From an uncultured Bartonella sp. (lineage in GTDB: Bacteria; Pseudomonadota; Alphaproteobacteria; Rhizobiales; Rhizobiaceae): a stretch of DNA of 64,000 bases. Location: NCBI GenBank assembly GCA_946478665.1, contig CAMLCZ010000006.1:1-64000 (forward strand), read 5' to 3'. The position numbers and the translations under genes were made by a program. Shown here one piece after another: positions 27,671-36,861 of this stretch; position 1 is the stretch's first letter; every line of letters starts with the position of its first letter. A model generated the notes under the pieces. The model was not told where the DNA came from. It searched no databases and saw nothing but the letters and a program-made list of their open reading frames with translations.

Positions 27671-28783
27671 ATGGCGTCAAGAAAACTCTTTCTTCTTCCC
27701 GGTGATGGCATCGGTGTTGAAGCAATGGCAGAAGTGCGGAAGCTAATTTCTTATATGAACAAAGAACTCGGACTCGACTTTGAATGCGAGGACGGGCTTG
27801 TCGGCGGAGCTGCCTATGATGCATATGGTAAAGCAATTTCAGACGACGATATGGCCAGAGCCATGGCTGCAGACGCAGTACTTTTCGGCGCAGTTGGTGG
27901 TCCTAAATGGGCAAATGTTCCATATGAAGTCAGACCAGAAGCCGGATTATTGAGGTTGCGCAAGGATCTGGGGCTTTTTGCTAATCTCCGTCCTGCAATT
28001 TGTTATTCGTCCCTAGCATCAGCATCTTCATTGAAGCCAGAACTGGTAGAAGGTCTTGATATCCTTATCGTACGCGAATTGACTGGTGGGATCTATTTTG
28101 GTGAACCTAAAGAAATCATTGATTTAGACAATGGGCAAAAACGCGCTATTGATACGCAAATCTATGATACTTATGAAATTCAACGGATAGCAGAGGTTGC
28201 ATTCGATCTCGCACGGACACGTAATAATAAGGTTACTTCATTTGAAAAGCATAATGTGATGAAAACCGGCATTCTATGGAATGAGGTTGTCACAAAAGTG
28301 CATGACAAAAGCTATTCCGATGTCACATTGGAACATATGCTCGCTGATTCTGGTGGTATGCAACTTGTTCGGGCGCCAAAACAATTCGATGTTATCGTGA
28401 CCGATAATCTGTTCGGCGATATTTTCTCTGATATTGCAGCAATGCTTACTGGTTCGCTTGGAATGTTGCCATCAGCCTCGCTTGGCGCAGAAGATCGTAA
28501 AACAGGTAAACGTCGTGCCTTATATGAACCTGTCCATGGTTCCGCCCCAGACATTGCTGGTAAAGGCATTGCAAACCCAATTGCAATGATTGCCTCATTA
28601 GCAATGTGCTTGCGCTATTCGTTCTTGATGTCTGCTGAAGCAGACCGCTTGGAAAAAGCAATTGCTGGTGTCTTGGATGACGGAATTCGTACAGCTGATA
28701 TTTATTCCGATGGTATGAAAAAAGTTTCTACAAGCGAAATGGGTGATGCAATTTTAGAAAAATTAAAAAGAACAGCTGTCTAA
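27671..28783 (+). CDS. leuB: 3-isopropylmalate dehydrogenase
   Basis: NAD-dependent oxidative decarboxylation of 3-isopropylmalate in leucine synthesis. The 370-residue protein has the N-terminal [12 protein letters not shown], the substrate region ENTGG-equivalent [13 protein letters not shown], the metal-binding [15 protein letters not shown] and the NAD loop [18 protein letters not shown]. The start at 27671 ([13 protein letters not shown]) is chosen over the open frame back to 27581, whose extra residues do not look like LeuB. The leuCD genes are not adjacent. A strong terminator follows. Confidence 0.95.
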   Translation: MASRKLFLLPGDGIGVEAMAEVRKLISYMNKELGLDFECEDGLVGGAAYDAYGKAISDDDMARAMAADAVLFGAVGGPKWANVPYEVRPEAGLLRLRKDLGLFANLRPAICYSSLASASSLKPELVEGLDILIVRELTGGIYFGEPKEIIDLDNGQKRAIDTQIYDTYEIQRIAEVAFDLARTRNNKVTSFEKHNVMKTGILWNEVVTKVHDKSYSDVTLEHMLADSGGMQLVRAPKQFDVIVTDNLFGDIFSDIAAMLTGSLGMLPSASLGAEDRKTGKRRALYEPVHGSAPDIAGKGIANPIAMIASLAMCLRYSFLMSAEADRLEKAIAGVLDDGIRTADIYSDGMKKVSTSEMGDAILEKLKRTAV

Positions 28784-28810
28784 CATTTCACACAACCAAT
28801 AATATTTATG

Positions 28811-28843
28811 AAAAGCGGTGTTCTATAAAACACCGCTTTTTTG
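28811..28843 (+). terminator. Terminator after leuB
   Basis: AAAAGCGGTGTT (28811-28822) and AACACCGCTTTT (28829-28840) form a stem with a 6-base loop, followed by a T run. Confidence 0.88.
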
Positions 28844-28961
28844 TTTTGAGAAACGTACCGATTTCAGCTTTTTACAAACAACGCAACTTCAGCATTTTAC
28901 TGACACAGAAAAGGATTATTCGTGTCAACAATACTTTATTTGTTCATTTGTCTGGTGTTTC

Positions 28962-28989
28962 TTGACAGTAGTGTAAAATACGGTAAAAC
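28962..28989 (+). promoter_or_regulatory. Possible promoter of the asd transcript
   Basis: TTGACA (28962-28967), a 16-base spacer and TAAAAC (28984-28989) lie between the leuB terminator and the leader frame. The -35 is consensus and the -10 is weak. A second TTGACA at 29084-29089 lies inside the leader frame and has no convincing -10. Confidence 0.4.
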
Positions 28990-29011
28990 AAACCTATTCA
29001 AGGAGCGTATA

Positions 29012-29128
29012 ATGGATATTCATTCATTTTCAGTGCAAAGGTTATACAGTCACGACAGTGACTATAATTTTGCACGTCTATCCTTGACAATTATTGGCCA
29101 CAAAAAAACGACAAAGAAAATTATCTGA
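29012..29128 (+). CDS. Candidate asd leader peptide (38 codons)
   Basis: An ATG at 29012 is preceded by AAGGAGCG (29000-29007) at good spacing and opens a 38-codon frame that ends 14 bases before the structured element in front of asd. The last residues before the stop are His-Lys-Lys-Thr-Thr-Lys-Lys-Ile-Ile, preceded closely by Thr-Ile-Ile. Lys, Thr and Ile are all made from aspartate semialdehyde, the product of Asd. Runs of regulatory amino-acid codons at the end of a short leader frame are the hallmark of ribosome-mediated attenuation. I see no similarity to a known protein domain, so it is called as a leader peptide by inference. Confidence 0.5.
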   Translation: MDIHSFSVQRLYSHDSDYNFARLSLTIIGHKKTTKKII

Positions 29129-29222
29129 TGTCCCTTGGCCAACCTGCTCTCTCCCGGGTACGGCCCGGGGAAGAAAGCCTGACGGCCGCCGGGCTTCTTC
29201 AATAACTGGAGAGAGACAGGAG
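29094..29222 (+). promoter_or_regulatory. Structured asd leader: three-way junction overlapping the Shine-Dalgarno
   Basis: A GC-rich island in AT-rich DNA folds well. P1 pairs CCTG plus CTCTCTCC (29143-29154) with GGAGAGAG plus CAGG (29208-29215 and 29217-29220; A29216 bulged). P2 is CGGG/CCCG at 29155-29167 with a 5-base loop. P3 pairs GAAGAA plus GCC (29170-29179) with GGC plus TTCTTC (29192-29200). The 3' arm of P1 contains CAGG of the asd Shine-Dalgarno CAGGAG (29217-29222). Just upstream TTGGCCA (29094-29100) can pair with TGGCCAA (29136-29142), looping out the Lys/Thr/Ile codons. No U-run follows, so control is more likely translational than by termination. Confidence 0.65.
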
Positions 29223-29230
29223 TTACATAA

Positions 29231-30265
29231 ATGGGTTTTAAGGTTGCTGTTGCAGGTGCCACTGGTAATGTCGGCCGTGAGATGCTGAACATTCTTGAAG
29301 AACGTGGTTTCCCTGCTGATGAAGTTGTTCCTCTCGCGTCACGCCGTTCTTTGGGAACTGAAGTTTCCTATGGTGATAAGACACTCAAAGTCAAAGTTCT
29401 TGATAATTACGATTTCTCAGACACAGATATTTGCCTCATGTCGGCAGGTGGTAGTGTTGCAAAAGAGTGGGCACCAAAAATCGGTTCTGCCGGTTGCGTG
29501 GTCATTGATAACTCATCCGCTTGGCGTTACGATGCTGATGTCCCTCTTATCGTTCCAGAAGTTAATCCTGATGCAATTGCAGGATTTAAGCAACGCAATA
29601 TTATTGCCAATCCTAATTGTTCTACAGCACAGCTTCTTGTTGCTTTAAAGCCTTTACATGACGCAGCAACGATCAAGCGGGTTGTTGTTTCAACATATCA
29701 ATCTGTATCTGGCGCCGGTAAAGCTGGCATGGATGAACTGTTTGAACAATCACGGGCCGTTTTTGTGGCAGATCCTATTTCTATCAAGAAATTCACCAAA
29801 AGAATTGCCTTTAATGTCATTCCTCATATCGATGTTTTCATGGAAGACGGCTACACCAAAGAAGAATGGAAAATGGTTGCCGAAACCAAGAAAATGCTTG
29901 ATCCTAAAATCAAATTATCAGCAACAGCTGTTCGTGTTCCTGTTTTCATTGGTCATGGTGAAGCTGTAAATGTGGAATTTGAAAAACCAATCACGGCAGA
30001 TGAAGCACGTGAAATTTTGCGCAATGCACCTGGTTGCCAAGTTGTCGATAAGCATGAAGACGGCGGCTATATGACACCATACGAATGTGCTGGTGAAGAT
30101 GATACTTTCGTCAGCCGTATCCGTGAAGACATTACAGTCGAAAATGGTTTGGCATTTTGGGTTGTTGCGGACAATCTTCGTAAAGGTGCTGCGCTCAATG
30201 CTGTTCAGATTGCAGAACTTCTTATTGCACGCAATCTGATTTCACCACGTGCAAACAAAGCATAA
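29231..30265 (+). CDS. asd: Aspartate-semialdehyde dehydrogenase
   Basis: Reduces aspartyl-4-phosphate to aspartate semialdehyde, the branch point to lysine/diaminopimelate, threonine, isoleucine and methionine. The 344-residue protein has the NADP-binding AVAGATGNVGREML (residues 6-20), catalytic Cys130 in NPNCSTAQLL and the catalytic-His region RVPVFIGHGEAVNV. Length is normal. It is preceded by a probable regulatory leader and followed by a terminator, so it appears to be monocistronic. Confidence 0.96.
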   Translation: MGFKVAVAGATGNVGREMLNILEERGFPADEVVPLASRRSLGTEVSYGDKTLKVKVLDNYDFSDTDICLMSAGGSVAKEWAPKIGSAGCVVIDNSSAWRYDADVPLIVPEVNPDAIAGFKQRNIIANPNCSTAQLLVALKPLHDAATIKRVVVSTYQSVSGAGKAGMDELFEQSRAVFVADPISIKKFTKRIAFNVIPHIDVFMEDGYTKEEWKMVAETKKMLDPKIKLSATAVRVPVFIGHGEAVNVEFEKPITADEAREILRNAPGCQVVDKHEDGGYMTPYECAGEDDTFVSRIREDITVENGLAFWVVADNLRKGAALNAVQIAELLIARNLISPRANKA

Positions 30266-30307
30266 TCACTAACAGTCTGTTATACTTCATAACAAATTCT
30301 AGCTATT

Positions 30308-30334
30308 AAACCTCCGAGAAATCGGGGGTTTTTA
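30308..30334 (+). terminator. Terminator after asd
   Basis: AAACCTCCGA (30308-30317) and TCGGGGGTTT (30322-30331) form a stem with a GAAA tetraloop and T-rich tail. Confidence 0.85.
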
Positions 30335-31014
30335 TTTGATGTCGTGAAATATATTGACGGGACATATTCTGAGTATTTGGATATTTTATTTATACGCCAA
30401 TAAAATAGCTATTCACCACCACTAAGCCCCAAAAAACTTATCGCATTTTAAGCAAGTGATTCTCATATTTCAGCGCATTTCGAAGCACCTATCTCTATTT
30501 TTTGCCTATTTTAGTAATTCCTTGGCGCGAACAAATGTCGCAGCCATCATTTTATTGCTGATAGCTAAAATTGAACAAGTGCATTCGTGCAAAAAGCCTA
30601 GAACTATAATCAAATTATATGAGCCGCATTTAAACATGCTATTTTTATTGTCATCAAGCGCTTTGGAAAAGACAAAACCAGATAAATGACGTTTCTGCTT
30701 CTGTAAAAAGTGGAATTTTAAATGTCTGAAAAACATAAATTTTTCAAAAATTGTCGACAAAAGGACATGCCATCAAACATTGATAACGGTTTTTAGACAT
30801 CAATTATGTTCAAAAGCATCGTATTGAAGAATGTAAATTTACATAGCCTGAAGAATTTTTGTCATGCAGCTCAATCTCGTCTCAACATCATACCTTTACC
30901 AAAAAATCTCTTCCCAATTCAATAAAACTATTCAACTATTAGTTGTAAACATATTTTGATGTTTGCAATACGAGTAATAATATATAAAGTTGTTCTAAGT
31001 TAACCTGAATGGTG
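30335..31014. other. Long AT-rich spacer, no gene supported
   Basis: About 680 bases between the asd terminator and the small membrane protein gene. Short open frames occur on both strands (about 77 and 84 codons) but overlap each other, lack ribosome-binding sites and show no recognisable domain. I see no tRNA, no repeat and no mobile-element remnant. An unannotated small RNA is possible but not supported by a clear terminator. Confidence 0.35.
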
Positions 31015-31032
31015 CCGCAAACATATTTGCGG
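31015..31032 (+). promoter_or_regulatory. Hairpin in the 5' leader of the small membrane protein gene
   Basis: CCGCAAA (31015-31021) and TTTGCGG (31026-31032) form a perfect 7-bp stem with a 4-base loop, 8 bases before the ribosome-binding site GGAGG (31041-31045). It may influence translation initiation or mRNA stability. Confidence 0.45.
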
Positions 31033-31050
31033 TAGTAATTGGAGGCAAAA

Positions 31051-31236
31051 ATGTTACGTGCGGTTGCGCAGGCTATTCTTGATTGCGCGGGATTTATCGC
31101 TGCTTTTTTCTTTCCACAAGATTCAACCAATTTTGATTTCATTCGCATGGGTGTTGCACTCATGATGATTATCATTTTTGCTCTCATTGTTTGGCTCATA
31201 CCGCAAATATTTCATAGGGGTAATACACCCCACTGA
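31051..31236 (+). CDS. Small inner-membrane protein, 61 residues
   Basis: The ATG at 31051 follows GGAGG with a 5-base gap (31041-31045), the strongest ribosome-binding site in this area. The product has an amphipathic/hydrophobic N-terminal stretch (AQAILDCAGFIAAFFFP) and one clear membrane helix (VALMMIIIFALIVWLIPQIF, about residues 34-53), ending in a short basic tail. I recognise no family. An in-frame codon 12 bases upstream is less likely as start. The gene stands alone between asd and metQNI. Confidence 0.65.
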   Translation: MLRAVAQAILDCAGFIAAFFFPQDSTNFDFIRMGVALMMIIIFALIVWLIPQIFHRGNTPH

Positions 31237-31479
31237 AATTATTAGAAAATTTTTCCTACAAAATACAAATATTAGAAACATTCATCATAATGAAACTATA
31301 AATTGTATTGAAAATTTTCCTTGGTTTTTATACCACGTCCGATAAAACTATCTGGAAATTTGCTTGAAAGACTTTAATAAATATAAGGCTTTCATATTAA
31401 CTTGGTTCAACAGAATTCACCTTTTCAGCCTATGTTTTGAGACGAAGCATTCTGAAAATAAAGATTGAGGATTTACATA

Positions 31480-32298
31480 ATGTTTCTCGAAAAAATCAAA
31501 AGACGTACTGCCCTAGGGCTCATTGCTTCATTTGCAGCATGGGTAAGCCTTGCTCCATTAGCACATGCCGAAGACAAAACAACAATCAAACTTGGCACGA
31601 TGGAAGGTGAAGAAAGTGATGTTTGGAAAGTAGCCGCTGAACAGGCGAAAAAAGAAGGCCTGAACGTCGAGCTTGTCTATTTTTCTGATTACGCTTTACC
31701 CAATGAAGCCGTCAATTCGGGGGATATTGATGCCAATTCATTTCAACATAAACCGTATCTCGATGCACAAATTGAACAGCGCGGCTATAAGCTTTCTATC
31801 GTAGGATATACTGTTTTGTTCCCGATGGGCGTATATTCTCATAAAATCAAAGATATGAAAGATTTGCGTGATGGCGCCATTGTTGGTGTGCCAAACGATC
31901 CATCCAATGGCGGACGTGCATTGCGCCTGTTGAATGATATGGGGCTGATAAAGTTGAAAGACCCTAATAATGTTCTCGCTTCAAAATTGGATATCGTTGA
32001 AAATCCAAAAAAATTGGAGATTCGCGAGCTTGATGCAGGAATGCTTGGCCGAGCAATTGATGATTTCGACATTGCCATTGTAAACACCAATTGGGCTTTA
32101 ACAACGGGCTTGAAACCGGATAAAGATGCGATAGCATGGGAAAAGGTTGAAAATAATCCTTACAACAATATCATTGTTGTAAAAACAGCCGACAAAGATC
32201 AACCTTGGGTAAAAAAATTGGTAAGTGCCTATAATTCAGAACCAGTTAGAGCCAAGATTAAAGAAGTATTCGGTGTAACAGCCAAAACTGCATGGTAA
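31480..32298 (+). CDS. metQ: Methionine ABC transporter substrate-binding protein MetQ
   Basis: Periplasmic methionine-binding component (NlpA/MetQ family). With the start at 31480 (GAGG 9 bases upstream) the protein has 272 residues and a type I signal peptide ending near LAHAEDK. There is no lipobox Cys, so it is probably soluble rather than a lipoprotein. Family features include IKLGTMEGEESDVWK, the SGDIDANSFQHKPYL segment and FDIAIVNTNWAL. It is the first gene of metQ-metN-metI, 7 bases before metN. No SAM-II-like riboswitch was recognised in the 240 bases upstream. Confidence 0.92.
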   Translation: MFLEKIKRRTALGLIASFAAWVSLAPLAHAEDKTTIKLGTMEGEESDVWKVAAEQAKKEGLNVELVYFSDYALPNEAVNSGDIDANSFQHKPYLDAQIEQRGYKLSIVGYTVLFPMGVYSHKIKDMKDLRDGAIVGVPNDPSNGGRALRLLNDMGLIKLKDPNNVLASKLDIVENPKKLEIRELDAGMLGRAIDDFDIAIVNTNWALTTGLKPDKDAIAWEKVENNPYNNIIVVKTADKDQPWVKKLVSAYNSEPVRAKIKEVFGVTAKTAW

Positions 32299-32305
32299 GT
32301 TTATA

Positions 32306-33337
32306 ATGGTGGCAACTTCGCAACCAATCATTTCATTGAAAAATATTAGCCGCCGTTTCAACCAAACGGCGGCTGTTGACGATTTATCTCTTGATATCCA
32401 AGCCGGCGAAATTTTAGGAATTATCGGGCGTAGTGGTGCCGGAAAATCAACTCTTATACGTTGCCTGAATGGTCTTGAAACCATTGATGAAGGCAAGATT
32501 TTCTTTGAAGGTCATGATGTTTCTCATTTGACGGAAACACAATGGGCGCCCTATCGTCAGCGCATTGGTATGATCTTTCAACACTTTAACCTGTTGTCGT
32601 CCAAGCGCGTTATCGACAATATTGCGTTGCCTCTAAAATTGGCTGGTGTTTCGAAAGAAAAGCGCAGACAACGCGCTTTGGAATTAATTGAGCTTGTTGG
32701 GCTCAATGGTAAAGAGCAACATTTCCCAGCAGAACTTTCAGGTGGTCAAAAACAGCGTGTCGGAATAGCCCGTGCGCTCGCTGCCAATCCGAAAGTGTTA
32801 CTATCTGACGAGGCTACCTCTGCACTCGATCCGGAAACCACACAATCCATTCTTGAACTATTAGCCGATATTAATAAGCGACTTAATTTAACAATTGTCT
32901 TGATTACGCATGAAATGGAAGTTGTCAGTACAATAGCGGATCGAGTTGTTGTTCTCAATCGAGGACGTATTGTTGAAGAAGGGTCTGTTAAAGATATTTT
33001 TGCCTCTCCACAGGAAGACACAACAATTGCTATGCTGCGGATTGTTACACCACAATTACCAGCCGAGTTCGCCAAGAGGTTAAAACCTCAAGGTCAAGAA
33101 GCTGTTGTTGAATTGAACATTGCTGGCGAGGTCGCACGAAAACCCTTCCTGCATCTTATTGAGCAGGAAAGCGGTTTAATCCCACGTATTCTTCACGGTG
33201 GAATTGACACGATACAGGGGGAGCCTGTTGGACGTTTCTTTTTAGGTTTGCCGGCAGACGATAAAGAAAAGCTGGATAAGGCAGTTGTCTGGCTTACACA
33301 AAATGGTCGTTATTGCGAGGTTCTTGGCTATGTATAG
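32306..33337 (+). CDS. metN: Methionine ABC transporter ATP-binding protein MetN
   Basis: ATPase of the D/L-methionine importer. The 343-residue protein has Walker A GRSGAGKST at residues 41-49, the ABC signature LSGGQKQRVGIARAL, Walker B VLLSDEATSALDP and the C-terminal NIL domain (about residues 265-343), which binds methionine and inhibits transport. Its 3' end overlaps the start of metI by 8 bases. Confidence 0.95.
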   Translation: MVATSQPIISLKNISRRFNQTAAVDDLSLDIQAGEILGIIGRSGAGKSTLIRCLNGLETIDEGKIFFEGHDVSHLTETQWAPYRQRIGMIFQHFNLLSSKRVIDNIALPLKLAGVSKEKRRQRALELIELVGLNGKEQHFPAELSGGQKQRVGIARALAANPKVLLSDEATSALDPETTQSILELLADINKRLNLTIVLITHEMEVVSTIADRVVVLNRGRIVEEGSVKDIFASPQEDTTIAMLRIVTPQLPAEFAKRLKPQGQEAVVELNIAGEVARKPFLHLIEQESGLIPRILHGGIDTIQGEPVGRFFLGLPADDKEKLDKAVVWLTQNGRYCEVLGYV

Positions 33338-33989
33338 TGTCATTTCGAAAGAACTCCCACAAGCCATTCTTGATACTATTATCATGACAGTAAGCTCGTC
33401 TCTTTTGGCGCTTATCATTGGTTTGCCAATCGGGCTTATTCTTTATACGACAGCACGGGGTAGCCTGTTTCCCAATGCGATTATTAATCGGCTGCTGAGT
33501 GGAATTGTCAATTGTGTCAGAGCAATTCCATTTATCATTCTTGCATTCTATCTTCTTCCAGTAACACGCGTTGTTGTTGGCACTGGTGTCGGTATAAAAT
33601 CTGTTATCTTTGTGCTCACTATTTCAGCCATTCCCTTTTATGCACGCATGGCGGAACTGTCTTTTCGTGGTGTGGACAAGGGGCTTGTTGAAGCCATTCG
33701 CTCAATGGGCGCATCCAGAATGCAAATTGTTACCAATGTCGTTGTACCGGAATCGTTTTCAAGCCTTATTACTGGCTTTACCGTGATGGTTATTTCAATT
33801 ATCAGCGCAACATCACTTGCCGGTTTTCTTGGTGGCGGTGGATTGGGCGATATGGCTATCCGCTATGGTTACCAGCGCTATAATACTGAAGTTATGACAA
33901 TGGTTATCATTGTACTCGTCATCATGAATGTTTTGGTACAATGGTGCGGTGATTGGATTTCGCAAAAACTCGATCGCACCAATCGATAA
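33330..33989 (+). CDS. metI: Methionine ABC transporter permease MetI
   Basis: Inner-membrane permease of the methionine importer. The ATG at 33330 (MYSVISKELPQ) overlaps the metN stop and yields 219 residues, the usual MetI length; the open frame back to 33285 is not needed. It has five hydrophobic helices and the EAA-loop segment EAIRSMGASRMQIVTNVVVPES. A strong terminator ends the operon. Confidence 0.94.
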   Translation: MYSVISKELPQAILDTIIMTVSSSLLALIIGLPIGLILYTTARGSLFPNAIINRLLSGIVNCVRAIPFIILAFYLLPVTRVVVGTGVGIKSVIFVLTISAIPFYARMAELSFRGVDKGLVEAIRSMGASRMQIVTNVVVPESFSSLITGFTVMVISIISATSLAGFLGGGGLGDMAIRYGYQRYNTEVMTMVIIVLVIMNVLVQWCGDWISQKLDRTNR

Positions 33990-34015
33990 CGTCAGAATTA
34001 CTCATATAAGTTTAT

Positions 34016-34056
34016 AAAATGCCGCATAAATTTTATTCCGATAAATGCGGCATTTT
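34016..34056 (+). terminator. Terminator after metQNI
   Basis: AAAATGCCGCAT (34016-34027) and ATGCGGCATTTT (34045-34056) form a perfect 12-bp stem ending in T residues. Confidence 0.85.
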
Positions 34057-34330
34057 ACGCGAGTGAATCTACCAGACGACACCTAAAGACATGAGAAATA
34101 GTATTCAATGTCGGTTTTAATCTGGCTACCACATTGTTTGAGACGTGTTTTTAAGAAATGATATATCGACATATCTATAGGTTTCAAATGCGGTATGTAT
34201 TACCCGTATTATGCGCACTATAACGCAATAGTTTTGCTGGATATTATATCGGAACCACCAGCATTATTGGTCATGGGATTATTGAACATGGCACTATGGC
34301 TTTGTAATGTAAGAGAAATACCTAAGGGAT
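34057..34330. other. Intergenic spacer between metI and tex, no gene seen
   Basis: About 270 bases between the terminators of two convergent transcription units. No open frame with a ribosome-binding site and no clear structure is visible. Confidence 0.4.
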
Positions 34331-34355
34331 AAAAAAAGGCCAAGAATGGCCTTTT
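34331..34355 (-). terminator. Terminator after tex
   Basis: On the minus strand AAAAGGCCA (complement of 34355-34347) pairs with TGGCCTTTT (34342-34334) around a 4-base loop and is followed by a run of seven T residues. Confidence 0.85.
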
Positions 34356-34414
34356 ATGTTGTTTCCATGCGCATCAAGTAGCAGTTAAATACGACTGACC
34401 GTTAAAAATCCTAC

Positions 34415-36700
34415 TTAGCGATTTTTACGCAATGCATCAGCCAAAGCAGAACCAAAACTTCCATGTTGCGATGATGATGCTTTTGATTGCGTCGTTTGAT
34501 GGGACGAGGTTTTACGTAGTGTTGAAACCGGATCTGAATTCTTACGCATTGTAAGTGATATTCGCTTGCGCGCGGCATCGACCTCAATGACGGTAACTTT
34601 CACAATATCACCTGCTTTTACCACGTCATGGGGATCACTGACATAACGATCTGCCAATTGCGAAATATGCACAAGCCCATCCTGATGAACCCCAATATCA
34701 ACAAAAGCACCAAAAGCGGCAACATTTGTCACGGTTCCTTCAAGTTCCATTCCAGCCTTAAGATCACTAATTTCATTTATGCCATCAGCAAAAGTGGCAG
34801 TTTTAAATTCTGGTCTAGGATCCCGCCCTGGTTTTTCCAATTCATTGATAATGTCTTTAACCGTCGGCAAGCCAAAACGCTCATCGATAAATTGGCGCGG
34901 ATCAAGTTTTTTCAGCGTTGCAGTATCACCCATCAATGTACGCAGATCTCTTCCACACGCACTAACAATTTTGCGTGCCACACTATAAGCCTCTGGGTGC
35001 ACGGACGAAGCGTCCAATGGCTCATCACCATTTCTGATACGTAAAAAGCCAGCACATTGTTCAAACGTTTTTGCACCAAGCCGTGGTACCAATTTCAGCA
35101 TATCACGATTTTTAAACGGTCCATTAGCATCACGATACGCAACAATAGCTTGCGCTAAAGATGAGCCAACACCCGAAACACGAGCCAAAAGTGAAGATGA
35201 TGCTGTGTTCAAATCTACACCAACCGCGTTAACAGCATCTTCGACCACACCGTCCAATGCGCGTGCAAGCTGGAATTGATCCACATCATGTTGGTATTGC
35301 CCGACACCAATTGATTTTGGTTCAATCTTGACCAATTCAGCCAGCGGATCTTGCAGGCGTCTTGCAATAGAAACAGCCCCACGTAATGATACGTCAATAT
35401 CAGGAAATTCAGTAGCTGCAAGCTCGGAAGCAGAATAGACCGAAGCTCCTGCTTCAGAAACAATAACTTTGGTGGGTTTTGGTGCCGGAATGAGGCTTAG
35501 CAAATCCCCTACTAATTTTTCTGTTTCACGACTTGCCGTTCCATTGCCAATGGCAATCAAATCAACCTTGTGTTTCGCAATAAGAGCAGCAAGAACCGCT
35601 TGTGAACCATTCATATCGCTACGCGGTGGAAATGGGTAAATTGTTGCTGTTTCTAATAGCTTTCCCGTTTTATCAACCACCGCAACCTTGACGCCAGTAC
35701 GAATTCCAGGATCGAGTCCCATTGTTGCACGTGTTCCGGCGGGGGCCGCCAATAAGAGAGCTTTTAGGTTACGTGCAAATACGGTTATTGCTTCCTCATC
35801 GGCACGCTCATGTAACTCGCGCATCAAATCCAGTGATAGATGAAGTGACAGTTTAACGCGCCATGCCCAAACCGCGACATCGGACAAAAATATGTCTCCT
35901 GGCAATTTATTGCCAATTTGATAGAGCCCTTTGATAATCTGTATAACTGGCTTGTCTATATGCGGAAGCTCTTCATCAACCTCGATATTGACACTCAGAA
36001 CTTCTTCATTTCGGCCTCTAAACATTGCAAGCGCGCGGTGGCTTGGAACATTTACCCATTTTTCAGAATGGTCAAAATAATCCGAAAACTTTGCGCCAAC
36101 TTGTTCTTTGCCTTCAATGACTTTTGCATGCAAAATTGCGTTCGCTTGCATATAGTGCCGAAGTTTACCGACAAGCTCGGCATTTTCGGCCATTTCTTCC
36201 GAAATAATATCACGAGCACCCTCTAATGCACTTTTGATATCCGCCACTTTGTCATTAATATAATCCTTGGCAAGCTCTTGTGGTTCTTGATCCCGCTTGG
36301 ATAAAATTGCTTCCGCAAGAGATGCCAGACCATTTTCACGTGCAATTTGTGCGCGTGTACGGCGTTTCGGTTTATAAGGTAAATAGAGATCTTCTAATTC
36401 AGATTTTGATGACGCAGCAACCAAAGATTGTTCCAGCTCTGGGGTAAGCTTACCTTGCTCACGAATTGACTCGATAATTGCTTCACGTCGGCTTTCCATC
36501 TCACGTAGATAGACAAGACGCTCTGAAAGTAATCGCAGTTGGCTGTCGTCCAATCCGCCTGTCACCTCTTTTCTATAGCGTGCAATAAAAGGAATGGTTG
36601 CGCCCTCATCAATTAACGCTACAGCTGCGGCAACCTGTTGGGTAGACGCTTTAATTTCCAAAGCAATAGTTTGTGAGATAGACTGCATTACTTGTGTCAT
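34415..36700 (-). CDS. tex: Tex-family S1 RNA-binding transcription accessory protein
   Basis: A 761-residue Tex protein, related to eukaryotic Spt6, that binds nucleic acid and affects transcription. The order is: an N-terminal helical region ([19 protein letters not shown]), a YqgF/RNaseH-like domain ([22 protein letters not shown], about residue 320), helix-hairpin-helix repeats ([21 protein letters not shown]) and a C-terminal S1 domain ([32 protein letters not shown], quoted in parts near residues 640-680). The tail is Ser/Gln-rich. The ATG at 36700 is preferred to a GTG at 36709. Single gene. Confidence 0.94.
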   Translation of the reverse strand: MTQVMQSISQTIALEIKASTQQVAAAVALIDEGATIPFIARYRKEVTGGLDDSQLRLLSERLVYLREMESRREAIIESIREQGKLTPELEQSLVAASSKSELEDLYLPYKPKRRTRAQIARENGLASLAEAILSKRDQEPQELAKDYINDKVADIKSALEGARDIISEEMAENAELVGKLRHYMQANAILHAKVIEGKEQVGAKFSDYFDHSEKWVNVPSHRALAMFRGRNEEVLSVNIEVDEELPHIDKPVIQIIKGLYQIGNKLPGDIFLSDVAVWAWRVKLSLHLSLDLMRELHERADEEAITVFARNLKALLLAAPAGTRATMGLDPGIRTGVKVAVVDKTGKLLETATIYPFPPRSDMNGSQAVLAALIAKHKVDLIAIGNGTASRETEKLVGDLLSLIPAPKPTKVIVSEAGASVYSASELAATEFPDIDVSLRGAVSIARRLQDPLAELVKIEPKSIGVGQYQHDVDQFQLARALDGVVEDAVNAVGVDLNTASSSLLARVSGVGSSLAQAIVAYRDANGPFKNRDMLKLVPRLGAKTFEQCAGFLRIRNGDEPLDASSVHPEAYSVARKIVSACGRDLRTLMGDTATLKKLDPRQFIDERFGLPTVKDIINELEKPGRDPRPEFKTATFADGINEISDLKAGMELEGTVTNVAAFGAFVDIGVHQDGLVHISQLADRYVSDPHDVVKAGDIVKVTVIEVDAARKRISLTMRKNSDPVSTLRKTSSHQTTQSKASSSQHGSFGSALADALRKNR

Positions 36701-36861
36701 TATATTCACCAGATTCGAAATTTCGACTGACCTTACGGATCATAAACGATAAGGCAACCTTAATTCAGTCGATATACAAAATTTAAATTTCATACCTTTG
36801 TAATCGTCACAACTGTACCTATGTTAAGAATAACAGTGCCGCAAATTCAGGAGACTTTTTC

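Noticed and set aside
28922-29011. Upstream GTG extension of the asd leader frame
   Set aside because: The GTG at 28922 lacks a Shine-Dalgarno and would lie upstream of or over the candidate promoter. The ATG at 29012 has a strong site.
30456-30760. Two overlapping open frames between asd and the small membrane protein gene
   Set aside because: No ribosome-binding site, no domain and mutual overlap on opposite strands.
31237-31479. Search for a SAM-II-type riboswitch upstream of metQ
   Set aside because: The conserved core elements of SAM-II were not found; the region is AT-rich with no convincing pseudoknot.
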